Below, piece after piece: positions 33,933 to 43,141 of a stretch of DNA of 64,000 bases; the first letter of the stretch is position 1; each line of letters starts with the position of its first letter. The DNA is from JAJRRS01 sp965230275. GTDB taxonomy: Bacteria; Planctomycetota; Phycisphaerae; Phycisphaerales; Phycisphaeraceae. A model generated the notes under the pieces. The model made no database searches. It saw only the letters and a program-made list of their open reading frames with translations, and was not told where the DNA came from. The position numbers and the translations under genes are program-made. The stretch lies in NCBI GenBank assembly GCA_965230275.1, contig CBDDKO010000002.1, forward strand, positions 992,001 through 1,056,000, read 5' to 3'.

Positions 33933-34733
33933 TTGCCGACCATCCACCCCACCGCATTCGTAGATCCCCACGCCAACCTCGCCGACGACGTCGTCGTGGG
34001 CCCCTACAGCATTATCGAAGGCCGCGTCACCCTCGGGCCGGGCTGCAAACTCATCGCCCACGTCTGCCTGAAGGGGCCAATGACCTTGGGACGTGACAAC
34101 ACAATCTACCCTTACGCCTGCCTGGGTTACGACCCGCAGGACCGATCGTTCAGCCCCGACACCGATGGGGCCGGTACCGTCATCGGCGATAGCAACTACA
34201 TCCGCGAGTCCGTCACCATCCACCGCGCCACGAAGGACGAGCCGACACGCATCGGCGACCGCAACTACTTCATGGCCAACTCCCACGTCGCCCACGACTG
34301 CAAAGTCGCCAACGACTGCATGTTCGCCAACTCCGCCGTCATCGCCGGGCACGTCGAGGTCGGTGACAAGGCCATCCTCGCCGGCGGCGCGGGCGTGCAG
34401 CAGTTCTGCCGTGTCGGCCGGCTGTCCATGCTCTCGGGCAACGAAGGCATCACCAAGGACCTGCCCCCCTTCTGCATCGTCCACCACACCAAGCGCGTCG
34501 GCTCGCTGAACGTCATCGGCCTGCGCCGCAACGGCTACCGCGACAACATCCGCAGCCTGCAGCTCGCCTTCGACCTGCTCTACAAAGCCGGGCTCACCAC
34601 GCCCGCCGCCGCCGACCGCATCGACCAGGACCTCGGCGACGACCCGCTGTGCGCCGAGCTCGCCGAGTTCCTCCGCTCCGCCCACCGCGGCGTCACCCAG
34701 TACGCCGGCTCGGACGAAATGTACAGCGCCTGA
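33933..34733 (+). CDS. lpxA: Acyl-ACP--UDP-N-acetylglucosamine O-acyltransferase (LpxA)
   Basis: 266 residues, apparently from TTG 33933 (PTIHPTAFVDPHANLADDVVVGP). Seen: hexapeptide repeats of a left-handed beta helix across residues 1-185, with catalytic His in ANSHVAHDCKV near residue 121, GGAGVQQFCRVG, the LSMLSGNEGITKDLPPF segment, GLNVIGLRRNG-like (SLNVIGLRRNG) and a helical C-terminus, all as in LpxA. First step of lipid A synthesis, implying a lipid A-bearing outer membrane. It stands alone here, divergent from lipB and convergent with comEC; no other lpx gene is in the window. Confidence 0.9.
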   Translation: MPTIHPTAFVDPHANLADDVVVGPYSIIEGRVTLGPGCKLIAHVCLKGPMTLGRDNTIYPYACLGYDPQDRSFSPDTDGAGTVIGDSNYIRESVTIHRATKDEPTRIGDRNYFMANSHVAHDCKVANDCMFANSAVIAGHVEVGDKAILAGGAGVQQFCRVGRLSMLSGNEGITKDLPPFCIVHHTKRVGSLNVIGLRRNGYRDNIRSLQLAFDLLYKAGLTTPAAADRIDQDLGDDPLCAELAEFLRSAHRGVTQYAGSDEMYSA

Positions 34734-34748
34734 CGCGCACACTTGATC

Positions 34749-37238
34749 CTATTTAACGTTCCCTAGTGCCCACACCTCGATCCCCCCATTTACATCAATC
34801 CTGACCTGCACCATCCCGTCGCGGGCTGTGACTAACCGCTCGACATCCAACCCTTCAAGTATCTCCGGCCAGGGGTCCTGATACAGGCGCGTGCGGCCGC
34901 TGGATTGCAGCACCAGGTCCGGATCAACCGCACGGACCCAGGCGGGTGAGGACTCGACGACGCTGCCGTGATGTGGCAGATCGGTGATGTCGGCGGACAA
35001 ATCTTCGAGTGCTAGGAGATTCGTGATCGCTTCGTCCGCGATGTCGCCGTTAAGTAGCAGACGCTTCCCCACAAGATTGACCGAGAGTAGGATGGAGGTG
35101 TCGTTGTCGCGCTTGGGCGCGAAGTCCGCCGGTGGCCAGAGTATGTCCAGCTGCGTGTCTTGTAGTGTCTGTGACCAGCCGCGCGACGTTGCTCGGGGCA
35201 CCAAGCCGCGCTCGTTTAAGCCATCCACCAAGAAAGCCGTCGACCCGCCCGGATCGGCCTCGGCTACGGCGAGTAGTTGCGGCGGCATCAGCACCCGGCC
35301 GAACGTGATGTGGTCCGCCAGGTCCAGGCTGCCGCAGTAGTGGTCCAGGTCCGCGTGCGAGAGGATCAGCGTGTCGATCCGCGTGATGCCCATCTGCTTC
35401 AGGGCCGGCAGGATGCTGGACTGGGCGATGTCGAAGTATTGCTGAGAACCGCAGTCGAACATGATGGTGTGCCCCGGCAACTCAAGCAGGTAACACGATC
35501 CGTCACCGACCGCGAACATGGTCAGCAGCGCCGCCGGCTCCGTCTCTCGCGGCTCGCCCTGCCAGGATGATGTCGAGCCGAGCTGCGTGAATCCTGTCCA
35601 CACCGCCATCAACACCAGCGCCCCGACAAGCGCCCCCCGTCGCTTGGCAAACTGCCCGGCAAACACAGCCAGCACCAGCCCCGACATCCCGAACACCCAC
35701 GCCACGCCCGGCCGCCAGGTCAGCATCACAGCCGCGCCCGGCCAGTCGCTTGCGTGATCGACCAACCCGCGCAGCGTATCGCCCAACCAGGCTAGCGGCC
35801 CGCTTAACAGCAAGCCCGCGCTGGGCAGCAGCAAGCCGATCAGGATCTTCAGATACCCCACACCGAGCACCGCTGTCAGCACCGGCAGGGCCATCACCGA
35901 TAGCAGCACCGCCAGCGGGTTCACCATCTGGAAGTGGTACGCCACAAGCGGCGCCACCACCGCGAACGCCACCAGACTCACCGACAGGTAGTTCACACAC
36001 CACCGCCCGATCACCCAGCCGACGTTCACATGCTCCGGCAGGACCTCGGGCTTGGGCCAGAGCCAATCCGACACCGGCTGCACAAACAGGATCAACCCCG
36101 CCACCGCCGAGAAACTCAGCTGAAACCCCGGCGAGAACAGGTCCGCCGGCCGCCACAGCAGCACCACCGTCATCGCCAGCGACAAAGCTTGCATCGGTTT
36201 GACCGAACGCCCCGTCGCGTAAGCGCCCCCGAAGACCGCGGCCATGATCGCCGAACGCACGATCGGCACACGCAACGGCACCGCCATCAGGTACAGCAGC
36301 AACACCACCAACACCACCAGCCCCGCGCGCGGCGGGTGCGGCACAAACCAGCGCGCGACGAGCCAGACAAGCCCCAGCAGGATCCCCAGGTGCGCTCCGC
36401 TGATCGATAGCAGGTGCGCCAACCCCACCTGCCTGAACGCCACACGCACCTCGCTGGACGATCGGTCCTTGCGCCCCAGCAGCATCGTCTCCAACAGGCC
36501 GAGTGTCGGCGTATCATCGTCTAGTCCGATCCGTAATGAATCCACCGCTTTGTCAGCACAGACCTGCCGGAGACGGCGCTGCGTGCGATCCAGATCAAAC
36601 CCGGAATATCCCGACGCCTCAAGCTCCGTCCAGTTGTCCCGGCTGCGCAGCGTCAGCCGGCCGACGATCCCCTGCTCTGCGAGGTACCCGCGGTAATCAA
36701 ACTCACCCAGGTTCCTCGGACCACGGATCGCGCCCAGCCAACCGAACGCCTCGATCCACTTTCCGGCCTGGATACGGTAATCCGCCTGATCGATGCGCAT
36801 GTGCAGCCTGCCTCGCACCGGCGTCCAACTGTCATCCACCTCGATCTCGCTGACTTGCAGCACGGCCTTGGTGCTGGGCGGTTCGTAGGCATACGCCGCG
36901 AACGCACCGCGCCTCGGCGAGCCGCTGTTTGGCACCTCCACCACCTCGCCGCGCACGCGGGCCAATTGTGAATGTTCCCCCACATACGCCGGCAAGCTCT
37001 GTCCGCTCACGTCACCCGACCTGACGACGAACCATCCGGCGCTGAGCAGCACCAGGCTCACCAATCCCCACGCCCAAACGCCTCGATTCCGCTTCCGCCA
37101 GAGCATCACGCCGGTCATCGCGATAGGAAAGACCGACAGCGCCAGCCAGAACCACGCCGATCGCACCATCGATCCGAGCACGATCCCCAAGACCACCGCC
37201 AACGCCACGGTCAGCATCCGACCGCGCAGCTGCGACAT
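34749..37238 (-). CDS. comEC: ComEC/Rec2-type DNA uptake channel
   Basis: About 829 residues from ATG 37238; a GTG at 37310 is an alternative start. Seen: two N-terminal membrane helices, a DUF4131 region (ARVRGEVVEVP...), a Competence domain with GLAHLLSISGAHLGIL and many helices (about residues 240-560), and a C-terminal metallo-beta-lactamase-like domain with FAVGDGSCYLLELPG, LILSHADLDHYCG and DLPHHGSVVESS, the metal-ligand motifs. ComEC forms the inner-membrane channel through which single-stranded DNA enters during transformation. Together with the pilus-type motors at the left end it would give the core of natural competence, though no ComEA is visible. Confidence 0.9.
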   Translation of the reverse strand: MSQLRGRMLTVALAVVLGIVLGSMVRSAWFWLALSVFPIAMTGVMLWRKRNRGVWAWGLVSLVLLSAGWFVVRSGDVSGQSLPAYVGEHSQLARVRGEVVEVPNSGSPRRGAFAAYAYEPPSTKAVLQVSEIEVDDSWTPVRGRLHMRIDQADYRIQAGKWIEAFGWLGAIRGPRNLGEFDYRGYLAEQGIVGRLTLRSRDNWTELEASGYSGFDLDRTQRRLRQVCADKAVDSLRIGLDDDTPTLGLLETMLLGRKDRSSSEVRVAFRQVGLAHLLSISGAHLGILLGLVWLVARWFVPHPPRAGLVVLVVLLLYLMAVPLRVPIVRSAIMAAVFGGAYATGRSVKPMQALSLAMTVVLLWRPADLFSPGFQLSFSAVAGLILFVQPVSDWLWPKPEVLPEHVNVGWVIGRWCVNYLSVSLVAFAVVAPLVAYHFQMVNPLAVLLSVMALPVLTAVLGVGYLKILIGLLLPSAGLLLSGPLAWLGDTLRGLVDHASDWPGAAVMLTWRPGVAWVFGMSGLVLAVFAGQFAKRRGALVGALVLMAVWTGFTQLGSTSSWQGEPRETEPAALLTMFAVGDGSCYLLELPGHTIMFDCGSQQYFDIAQSSILPALKQMGITRIDTLILSHADLDHYCGSLDLADHITFGRVLMPPQLLAVAEADPGGSTAFLVDGLNERGLVPRATSRGWSQTLQDTQLDILWPPADFAPKRDNDTSILLSVNLVGKRLLLNGDIADEAITNLLALEDLSADITDLPHHGSVVESSPAWVRAVDPDLVLQSSGRTRLYQDPWPEILEGLDVERLVTARDGMVQVRIDVNGGIEVWALGNVK

Positions 37239-37318
37239 CGTATCCGTGTTGTCTTGAAGGTCCCGGATCGGAGATGGTGTGTCCGCAAATCGCACACACG
37301 CATGATACACGCCACGGC

Positions 37319-39565
37319 TTACGGCTCGACGACCACTTCAATGTCTACGGGCTCTATGTCGCCGGGCCCCGGATCGTCTTCATGCGGTACCTCGATCGGC
37401 TCGATCGGTGTTTCTTGTGATACGAGTAACAGGATGTTGCCCAGCAGGCCGCGGGCGGAGTTCTTGTCGTACCCGTCGATCCCCCAATACCCGACGCCCA
37501 GCGCGCCCATGGACAGGTCTTCATGCGAGACGAACACGGCATCCCGGCCGTTGACACGGATCGACAACAGACGCGGCGAATCGACCGGCCCACGGTGCAG
37601 TGTGCTGAACCGGCGATACCCCACGTGCCGCATGTCCCAGCCATCGGCCAGCCCCACGCCGGTAATCACCCGGTGCTCTGCGGGCAGAGGCAGCGCCTTT
37701 TCGCCCAGGACCGACTCGATCTGATGCAGCATCTGGTCGGCAAATCCCCGGCGTCCGCCGATCGTCTCGATCAACACCGTCCCGCCACGCTGGATGTAGT
37801 GCGCCACCGTCCGCAGCTGCTCGGGGCTGAGCTTTCTCGGTTCCGCCCCGGCGAAGTGCGCGATGGACGCCGATGCCAGGTCCAGCTGATCGACACCGAC
37901 ACTTTGCATCTTCAGTTCCACCCCCGAACGGTTGAACAGACGCTCCGCCATCGGGTACCAGGCCATCGGTTCCAACGGCGGCTTGTCGTCGAGCAACACA
38001 CGCACCGCGTTGACCCGGCCGGTGGTCCGTCGGCTCGCCCGCTGAACGTTGAAGGCATCCAGGCCCTCCCGGTTTAGGCCGCGCTCCGTGGCGTGGGCAT
38101 GGAGGTTGGCCATCATCTTGTACGCCGACGAGTGTGCTTCGCCCCGATGGGATTGCAGGATCATGCCCCAGTCCGTCGGCGCAAGGACGATCAGGTCGCG
38201 CACACCGTTGCTCAATACCCAGGGCCGCTGCGACTCGGGCAGCGTCACCTCGTGGATCAGCGACAGCAGCGGGTGATCGGCTTCAGCGCGGGTAAAGCGG
38301 TAGTCCGGGTAGAGTTTCAGCGCGGCCTCTTGAATCGACTCAATAAACGCGAGGGACCCGCTGTCGGGATTCGCTACCAGCACGCCGCCGAGGTCCAGAT
38401 ACAGCTGCAGGTTCGCCAGCTCGTCGTCGCTGAACCAAAGCGCCTCGTCAGACGCTACGTATGCCACCGGTGCGTTGAGCCAGGCCGAGGTGTCGGAGCG
38501 CGCATCAATGAACTGCCAGCCCAGTTCGCTTTCGATCTGGTCGCTGAGCCGGCGCGTCATCATGTTCAGGTCGTTGGGGCGGTTGTTCCAGGCCCGGCCA
38601 TGCAGCTGGAGCTTGTTGATCCAAACGGGCTTGCCGCCGTGTGCCAGGAAGAGCAGCGCAAACGCGGTGTCGGATAGACTGCCGCCTACCTGCCCCCGAC
38701 CGCTCTCCGCCTGGAGGATGAGCTTCGCCCCTTCATCGAACCAGTCTTTGCCGCTAAGCGTCTTCACGCCGCCGGCGAGCGCCGAGCGTTCCAGCGCGAT
38801 CAGGTAGTAATACTGGTAGTTGCTGCTGAAGCCGCGCTCTGCCGTGTAAGTATCCAGCCAGGCGATCGCGTGGTTGATCGCCCGCGTCAGGTCTTCGGGC
38901 GGCTTGTGCTTGCCGAGGTGGAGCTTCTCCTGTGTGATCAGCAAGGCGGTCAGGCCGGCGGCCGTCATGGTCGCGGTCGATGCGCCGCTATCCTGATAAG
39001 CCCACCCGCCGTCGGGGTTCTGTGACGCGATGTAGTGCCGGCTCGCCTGCTTCCAAAGGAGCGTCCCGGCGGGGCCGTTACGTTTGGCGCTTTCCCATAA
39101 GCCAAGCAGGCCGTACTGCGACACCGAGTGGTCGTAGCGAGGGCCGTCACGCTTGGCGTAATCGAACAAGCCCTCGGACTGCGCGTCCAGGAGCCAGCGT
39201 GCGTCGGCCCGGAGCCTGGATTGGAAGTTGTCGGGGAGTGTCGCCCAGCAGTGTGTGCGCAGCGCAACGGCGTACGTGCCGTTCATCCGGATGTTCTGCA
39301 GGAAGTTGACCGCCGACCGGACCCTCGGCTCCTGCACGCTCATCCCGCTGCGCAGCAAGGCGTAGGTCACCAGGGCGGTCTCCCCGCCGTAGTGCCGGCT
39401 TGTGCGGTTGAAACGGCCTTCCCAGCTTCCCGTGTCCGGGTCTTGTTGCTCCAGTAGATAGCTTTGGATGCGCTCGATGGCTTCGAGCCGTTGCGCGTCG
39501 GTGATAGCCAGGGCGTGCTGAGCGGCACCGAACAGGGCCAGGAACATAATCGCACAGACGCGCAT
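37319..39565 (-). CDS. DUF4159 protein with prenyltransferase-like alpha toroid
   Basis: About 748 residues from ATG 39565 (MRVCAIMFL). Seen: signal peptide ending near QHALA; an alpha-alpha toroid like squalene cyclases/prenyltransferases with repeated QDPDTGSWEGRF, GGETALVTYALL, QYGLLGLWES, QNPDGGWAYQDSG and TAAGLTALLI motifs (residues 25-350); then a DUF4159 domain (LSDQIESELGWQFIDARS, LGGVLVANPDSG) and a second Rossmann-like region (VAHYIQRGGTVLIETIGGRRG). These large exported proteins are common in planctomycetes; no function is established and no catalytic residue is evident. Confidence 0.75.
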   Translation of the reverse strand: MRVCAIMFLALFGAAQHALAITDAQRLEAIERIQSYLLEQQDPDTGSWEGRFNRTSRHYGGETALVTYALLRSGMSVQEPRVRSAVNFLQNIRMNGTYAVALRTHCWATLPDNFQSRLRADARWLLDAQSEGLFDYAKRDGPRYDHSVSQYGLLGLWESAKRNGPAGTLLWKQASRHYIASQNPDGGWAYQDSGASTATMTAAGLTALLITQEKLHLGKHKPPEDLTRAINHAIAWLDTYTAERGFSSNYQYYYLIALERSALAGGVKTLSGKDWFDEGAKLILQAESGRGQVGGSLSDTAFALLFLAHGGKPVWINKLQLHGRAWNNRPNDLNMMTRRLSDQIESELGWQFIDARSDTSAWLNAPVAYVASDEALWFSDDELANLQLYLDLGGVLVANPDSGSLAFIESIQEAALKLYPDYRFTRAEADHPLLSLIHEVTLPESQRPWVLSNGVRDLIVLAPTDWGMILQSHRGEAHSSAYKMMANLHAHATERGLNREGLDAFNVQRASRRTTGRVNAVRVLLDDKPPLEPMAWYPMAERLFNRSGVELKMQSVGVDQLDLASASIAHFAGAEPRKLSPEQLRTVAHYIQRGGTVLIETIGGRRGFADQMLHQIESVLGEKALPLPAEHRVITGVGLADGWDMRHVGYRRFSTLHRGPVDSPRLLSIRVNGRDAVFVSHEDLSMGALGVGYWGIDGYDKNSARGLLGNILLLVSQETPIEPIEVPHEDDPGPGDIEPVDIEVVVEP

Positions 39566-39681
39566 CAACACACCCGTTTCTTTGACGATCCACCCGGCAA
39601 GAGCGCGTGACAACAAACCGCTGCCGTGTGGTCGTTAGTTAAGTATAGCCCGGAGCGGCGCGAGTTCGCGTGGGGGAGGGA

Positions 39682-40566
39682 TCAGCTGGCGTTGCGTGTG
39701 GCCGTGTCGGGTACGGGGCTGGTGCCGTTGCCGTTGCCGTTCTGCTTGCGGCGGGTGAACTGCTTGGCGGCGATGTCCAGGCGGTCGGAGACCAGGGCCA
39801 TCGTCTCGGGGCGCTGCGGCGCTTCGGTGTGGATGCAGTCCATGACCAGACTCGACAGGGCCGGGGGCACCTCGGGGTTGAGCTCCATCGGTGCCTTGCA
39901 GCTGTCTTCGGTGCGGAGGCTGATGCCGGCCTGGCCCTTGGGGATCAGGGTCGGCACGTGCTTCTGGGTCAGCAGCCAGTACATCGTCGCGCCCAGGTTA
40001 AAGACGTCCGTCTGCGGGGTGATGCTGCGGCGCTGGACCTGCTCGGGGGCGATGTAGTCGGGGGTGCCCTGGATCCGTTCCTTGACGGTCCCGATCGGGC
40101 AGCTCTGGCCGAAGTCGATCACCTTCACCTCGCCGTCCTCGGTGACCATGATGTTGTTCGGCTTGATGTCAGCGTGGACGTACCCGGCCTTGTGCATCAC
40201 GCCCAGGCCCTTCGCGACGTCTTTGCAGATACGGCAAAGCTCGGCGAGGGTGTCCGGCTGATGCTTCTCCAGCGTGGACCCGTCGACCATCTCCATCAGG
40301 ACCAGGACCTCGCTGGTACGGATGAAGTTACGCTGCTTGATGAGCTTGATGCTCTTGCGGAGCGTGGGGTGATCGAACTTCTGAGCGACCTCGTGCTCGA
40401 GGATCGCCTGGTCCATGAACCGCTGATCACTTGGGGAGGATTTGACGACGCGCTTCAGAGCGTAGAGCTCGCTCTTACCGTCCTTCACGGCGTAGATGGT
40501 GCTGCGCGCACCAACACCTAGTGTGGCGAGGACCTCATACCCGACGATTTCACTGAATTCGGCCAT
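39682..40566 (-). CDS. Serine/threonine protein kinase
   Basis: 294 residues, a soluble Hanks-type kinase without a membrane helix. Seen: glycine loop LGVGARSTIYAVKD, the ATP-binding Lys in YALKRVVK, catalytic loop YVHADIKPNNIMV, DFG motif KVIDFGQS, and APEQVQ in place of APE. The activation-loop region GTPDYIAPE is intact, so it should be active. The tail (about 30 residues) is Asn/Gly/Thr rich. The DIKPNN form of the loop and cytoplasmic location are common in planctomycete kinases. No partner gene is evident next to it; the 560-base gap upstream isolates it. Confidence 0.9.
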   Translation of the reverse strand: MAEFSEIVGYEVLATLGVGARSTIYAVKDGKSELYALKRVVKSSPSDQRFMDQAILEHEVAQKFDHPTLRKSIKLIKQRNFIRTSEVLVLMEMVDGSTLEKHQPDTLAELCRICKDVAKGLGVMHKAGYVHADIKPNNIMVTEDGEVKVIDFGQSCPIGTVKERIQGTPDYIAPEQVQRRSITPQTDVFNLGATMYWLLTQKHVPTLIPKGQAGISLRTEDSCKAPMELNPEVPPALSSLVMDCIHTEAPQRPETMALVSDRLDIAAKQFTRRKQNGNGNGTSPVPDTATRNAS

Positions 40567-41126
40567 AATTACACGGGTACGCAGCTACGAACACGCGTTT
40601 TGACACGCGCAGAACATGACCACGCCCTTTCCCCGGTCAGATTGTCCGTATAACCGTATGAAACTATGTCCTTACTTTAATCTAATCCACCTAAACTGAC
40701 AAGGACATTCACTCTTTTCATCGACTCGCCATACCCCCAACTTCAACCATGATTGGCATTTAGATAGGGTTCAAACACTGGGTCCGACTGCACTTATACG
40801 TCCTGATCAGGTCACGCGCGGCGTGTCTATCGTATAGTCGTTGAACAGCCACTTTTATTGCGTAACGTCTGAATCATCTTTCTATTCGCTCAATCCCCAC
40901 CTGTGGTTACACCATTTTCGCTATCCGCCGCAAATACACTGATATAGACGACCGGATCACGCCTCTGTACGCAACAAACCGACCATTGGCGCAAATTCAT
41001 GGTAGAAAGCCAACACATGCGACGTACGCAGCGACAGCGTCAACACGGGTCTGCAAATGTATTATCCAGTCGCTTCACAAAGGAAGTGCGTGATTCAGGC
41101 GGCATCTGTGATCGTGGGTCGTAGCC
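40567..41126. other. 560-base gap, nothing recognised
   Basis: Lower GC than the flanking genes. I see no gene with a ribosome site, no tRNA-like fold and no strong promoter. It probably contains the promoter of the kinase gene reading leftward. Confidence 0.4.
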
Positions 41127-41738
41127 TCAGTTCAGCAACTGCTGGCGGAACCAGGCGTCGGGGAACCGGCTGGATGCGGTGCTGACACCGATCTGGGCGT
41201 AGACGTGGTTCTTCGGGATGCCGTAGTGCTGCTGGAGCTGCTGGACGAGCCAGACGAGTTGGCTGAGCTGAGCCTCGGTGAAACGTCCCGCGTCGCCGTC
41301 ACCGATCAGGCAGATCCCGATGGAATCGGGCCAGTCGGCGGTCTGGGTGTCGAAGAACTCACCGGCCGCCTGGCTGGACCAGCGGAAGCCGACTTCGATC
41401 TTGCCGTCGTCGGAGCTGGGGCCGTTGTCGATGACAAAGTGGTAGCCCAGGCCGTCACGGCCGAGTTTCTGGTGGATGTGGTGCAGCGTCTGGGCCGAGC
41501 CCTGGGGGGTACGACTGTCATGGATGACGACCGAAGCCCACTTCTTCTGGACCGCGGTGGTGTCGAACAGCTTGTGGCTTGGGGTGGGTGTTTCGCGGCT
41601 GACATCGACGGACTGCAACGCCACGCCGGCACGGGGGACGCTTGGGCCGGGCTCGAGCAGCAGCAGCAAACCACTGGTGATCGTCATCGCCGCGACCAAA
41701 GCACCCAGAACCGTCAATGTACGCTTATCAGGAACCAA
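41127..41738 (-). CDS. Amidase/PGRP-fold protein with degenerate zinc site
   Basis: 203 residues. Seen: N-terminal membrane helix (VLGALVAAMTITSGLLLLL), then an Amidase_2/peptidoglycan-recognition fold: WASVVIHDSRTPQGSAQTL with the first His, HHIHQKLGRDGLGYHFVID, SIGICLIGDGD. In active amidases a His precedes the SIGIxLVG strand and a second His-x3-P-x-x-K/R segment follows; here these read ADWPDSIGI and HVYAQIGVSTASS, with the His before the strand gone and no clear third ligand. I infer peptidoglycan binding rather than cleavage. Compare the intact amidase at 30450. Confidence 0.7.
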   Translation of the reverse strand: MVPDKRTLTVLGALVAAMTITSGLLLLLEPGPSVPRAGVALQSVDVSRETPTPSHKLFDTTAVQKKWASVVIHDSRTPQGSAQTLHHIHQKLGRDGLGYHFVIDNGPSSDDGKIEVGFRWSSQAAGEFFDTQTADWPDSIGICLIGDGDAGRFTEAQLSQLVWLVQQLQQHYGIPKNHVYAQIGVSTASSRFPDAWFRQQLLN

Positions 41739-41863
41739 TCGACTACCCTCAACTCACCGCAGAATGCGGGCTTTGTATGAACTCTACAATGTTTTCGGTC
41801 CGAAACCCAATGATCTTTGAATTTCCGACCGATTTGGCGTGATAACCCTCAAATTCGGCCATT

Positions 41864-42085
41864 TCAGCGCTGATCCAGCGGTGCCAGGCGCTGGCGAAGG
41901 GCTGGCCTCTCCTGACCCAGGGCGGTCATCTGACGCGGTGGGCGGTATTCACCCCGCAGCGACTGATAGCGCTCATACTGGGTCCGTGTCGTCCCATCAA
42001 CAAACAGTGACTTCTGGCAACCGCCGATCAGGACGACCGATGCGACCGCTACAAGCCCGATGAGTTGCCTTGGATGCTTCATCAA
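41864..42085 (-). CDS. Small lipoprotein
   Basis: 73 residues. Seen: signal with lipobox VVLIGGC near residue 23, followed by a charged region with DGTTRTQYERYQSLRGEYRP and several Arg/Gln residues. No family recognised. It lies on the same strand between the degenerate amidase gene and the zinc-ribbon gene. A clear signal/lipobox in so short a frame supports it being real. Confidence 0.65.
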   Translation of the reverse strand: MMKHPRQLIGLVAVASVVLIGGCQKSLFVDGTTRTQYERYQSLRGEYRPPRQMTALGQERPALRQRLAPLDQR

Positions 42086-42140
42086 ATGGATTGTAGCCCG
42101 CGCGCGTGAACCTCACAAGGCATAATTATCGGCCGGCGCG

Positions 42141-43019
42141 TCATTCGTCGTCGGCCCCGGCTGATATGACCTCAATCACGCGCACCTGTGAGGCGGTGAC
42201 ACGCAACGTGGTCAGCCAGAGCCAGACCAACACAGCCATGAAAGCCAGGACGAGGATCATCGGCATCCAGAACGAGGTGGACCAACCTGGCACGAGCCCG
42301 ATCCGCCACATCAGGTACGTCACACCGCTGACCCCGACCGTGCCGACCACCGCGCCAATCCAAGCATAAACCAACTTATCCCAGGCACGCGCCAGATTCT
42401 GATTGGGCACGCGCTGGGCCAGCACCCCCAGATGACGCCATGTTGATAGCAGGCCCAGCACGTAGATCGCGTGCCCCGAAATGTACATGACATCGAACAT
42501 CGGCAGGCTGTCCATGAGACCTCCGCCACCGGAGCCAAGCTGTGTGCTCCAATCGCCGAACAACCTTTGTTCCGTCGCCGCGACCAGGATCAAGGCCCCA
42601 AGCGTCAGCACAACCACCATCATCGCCCCGAGTATCGTGACCCAGCGCGCCGCCAGCCGGTAGCTGCGGTCCATAGCGGGCTCATCCCTGTCGGGCTGCG
42701 TGGCGGTCAGGTTCCACACCGCGTAGCAGGACAGCGCCACCCCCGGCGTGAAGAACGGAAACGCCAGCACGACCGAGCCCTTTAGCCAAAGTGCACCCCG
42801 GTGGATGCGCTTGATCCAGCTAGCCGGTGCCGCATCGAGCCGGTCGCCGCGTGCCGAAACAAGCACGGCCATCCCGCACTCCGGACACTTCGCCGAGTAA
42901 GCCAGCGTCCGCAGGTTGTACCCGCACTCGGCACATGGCAGGTCTGCCTGCACGTGCGTCTGGGTGTTGTGATTCACTTCGAGGATCGTTGAAGAACTCG
43001 ATGACATGCTATCAATCAT
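42141..43019 (-). CDS. Zinc-ribbon membrane protein
   Basis: About 292 residues; starts at 43055, 43019 or 43007 are possible and none has a convincing ribosome site. Seen: an N-terminal zinc ribbon (CAECGYNLRTL, then CPECGMAVL), a soluble linker, and about five membrane helices (for example WVTILGAMMVVVLTLGALILV). Proteins with this arrangement occur often in Phycisphaerae-type genomes; function unknown. Confidence 0.7.
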   Translation of the reverse strand: MIDSMSSSSSTILEVNHNTQTHVQADLPCAECGYNLRTLAYSAKCPECGMAVLVSARGDRLDAAPASWIKRIHRGALWLKGSVVLAFPFFTPGVALSCYAVWNLTATQPDRDEPAMDRSYRLAARWVTILGAMMVVVLTLGALILVAATEQRLFGDWSTQLGSGGGGLMDSLPMFDVMYISGHAIYVLGLLSTWRHLGVLAQRVPNQNLARAWDKLVYAWIGAVVGTVGVSGVTYLMWRIGLVPGWSTSFWMPMILVLAFMAVLVWLWLTTLRVTASQVRVIEVISAGADDE

Positions 43020-43074
43020 ACGAACCGAATTCGTCTTGTGTTCAATCCGCCCCATGTCGGAGCTGGTACGGGCA

Positions 43075-43108
43075 AAATAAAACCGCCCCGATCAAATGAT
43101 CGGGGCGG
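43075..43108 (-). terminator. Rho-independent terminator
   Basis: Perfect 12-bp stem CCGCCCCGATCA/TGATCGGGGCGG with a two-base loop, followed on the minus strand by a T-rich tract, 34 bases beyond the stop of the PEP-CTERM gene at 43142. Confidence 0.9.
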
Positions 43109-43141
43109 GGAGACGCGATATCTTAGGTGTTACCGAGCGTA

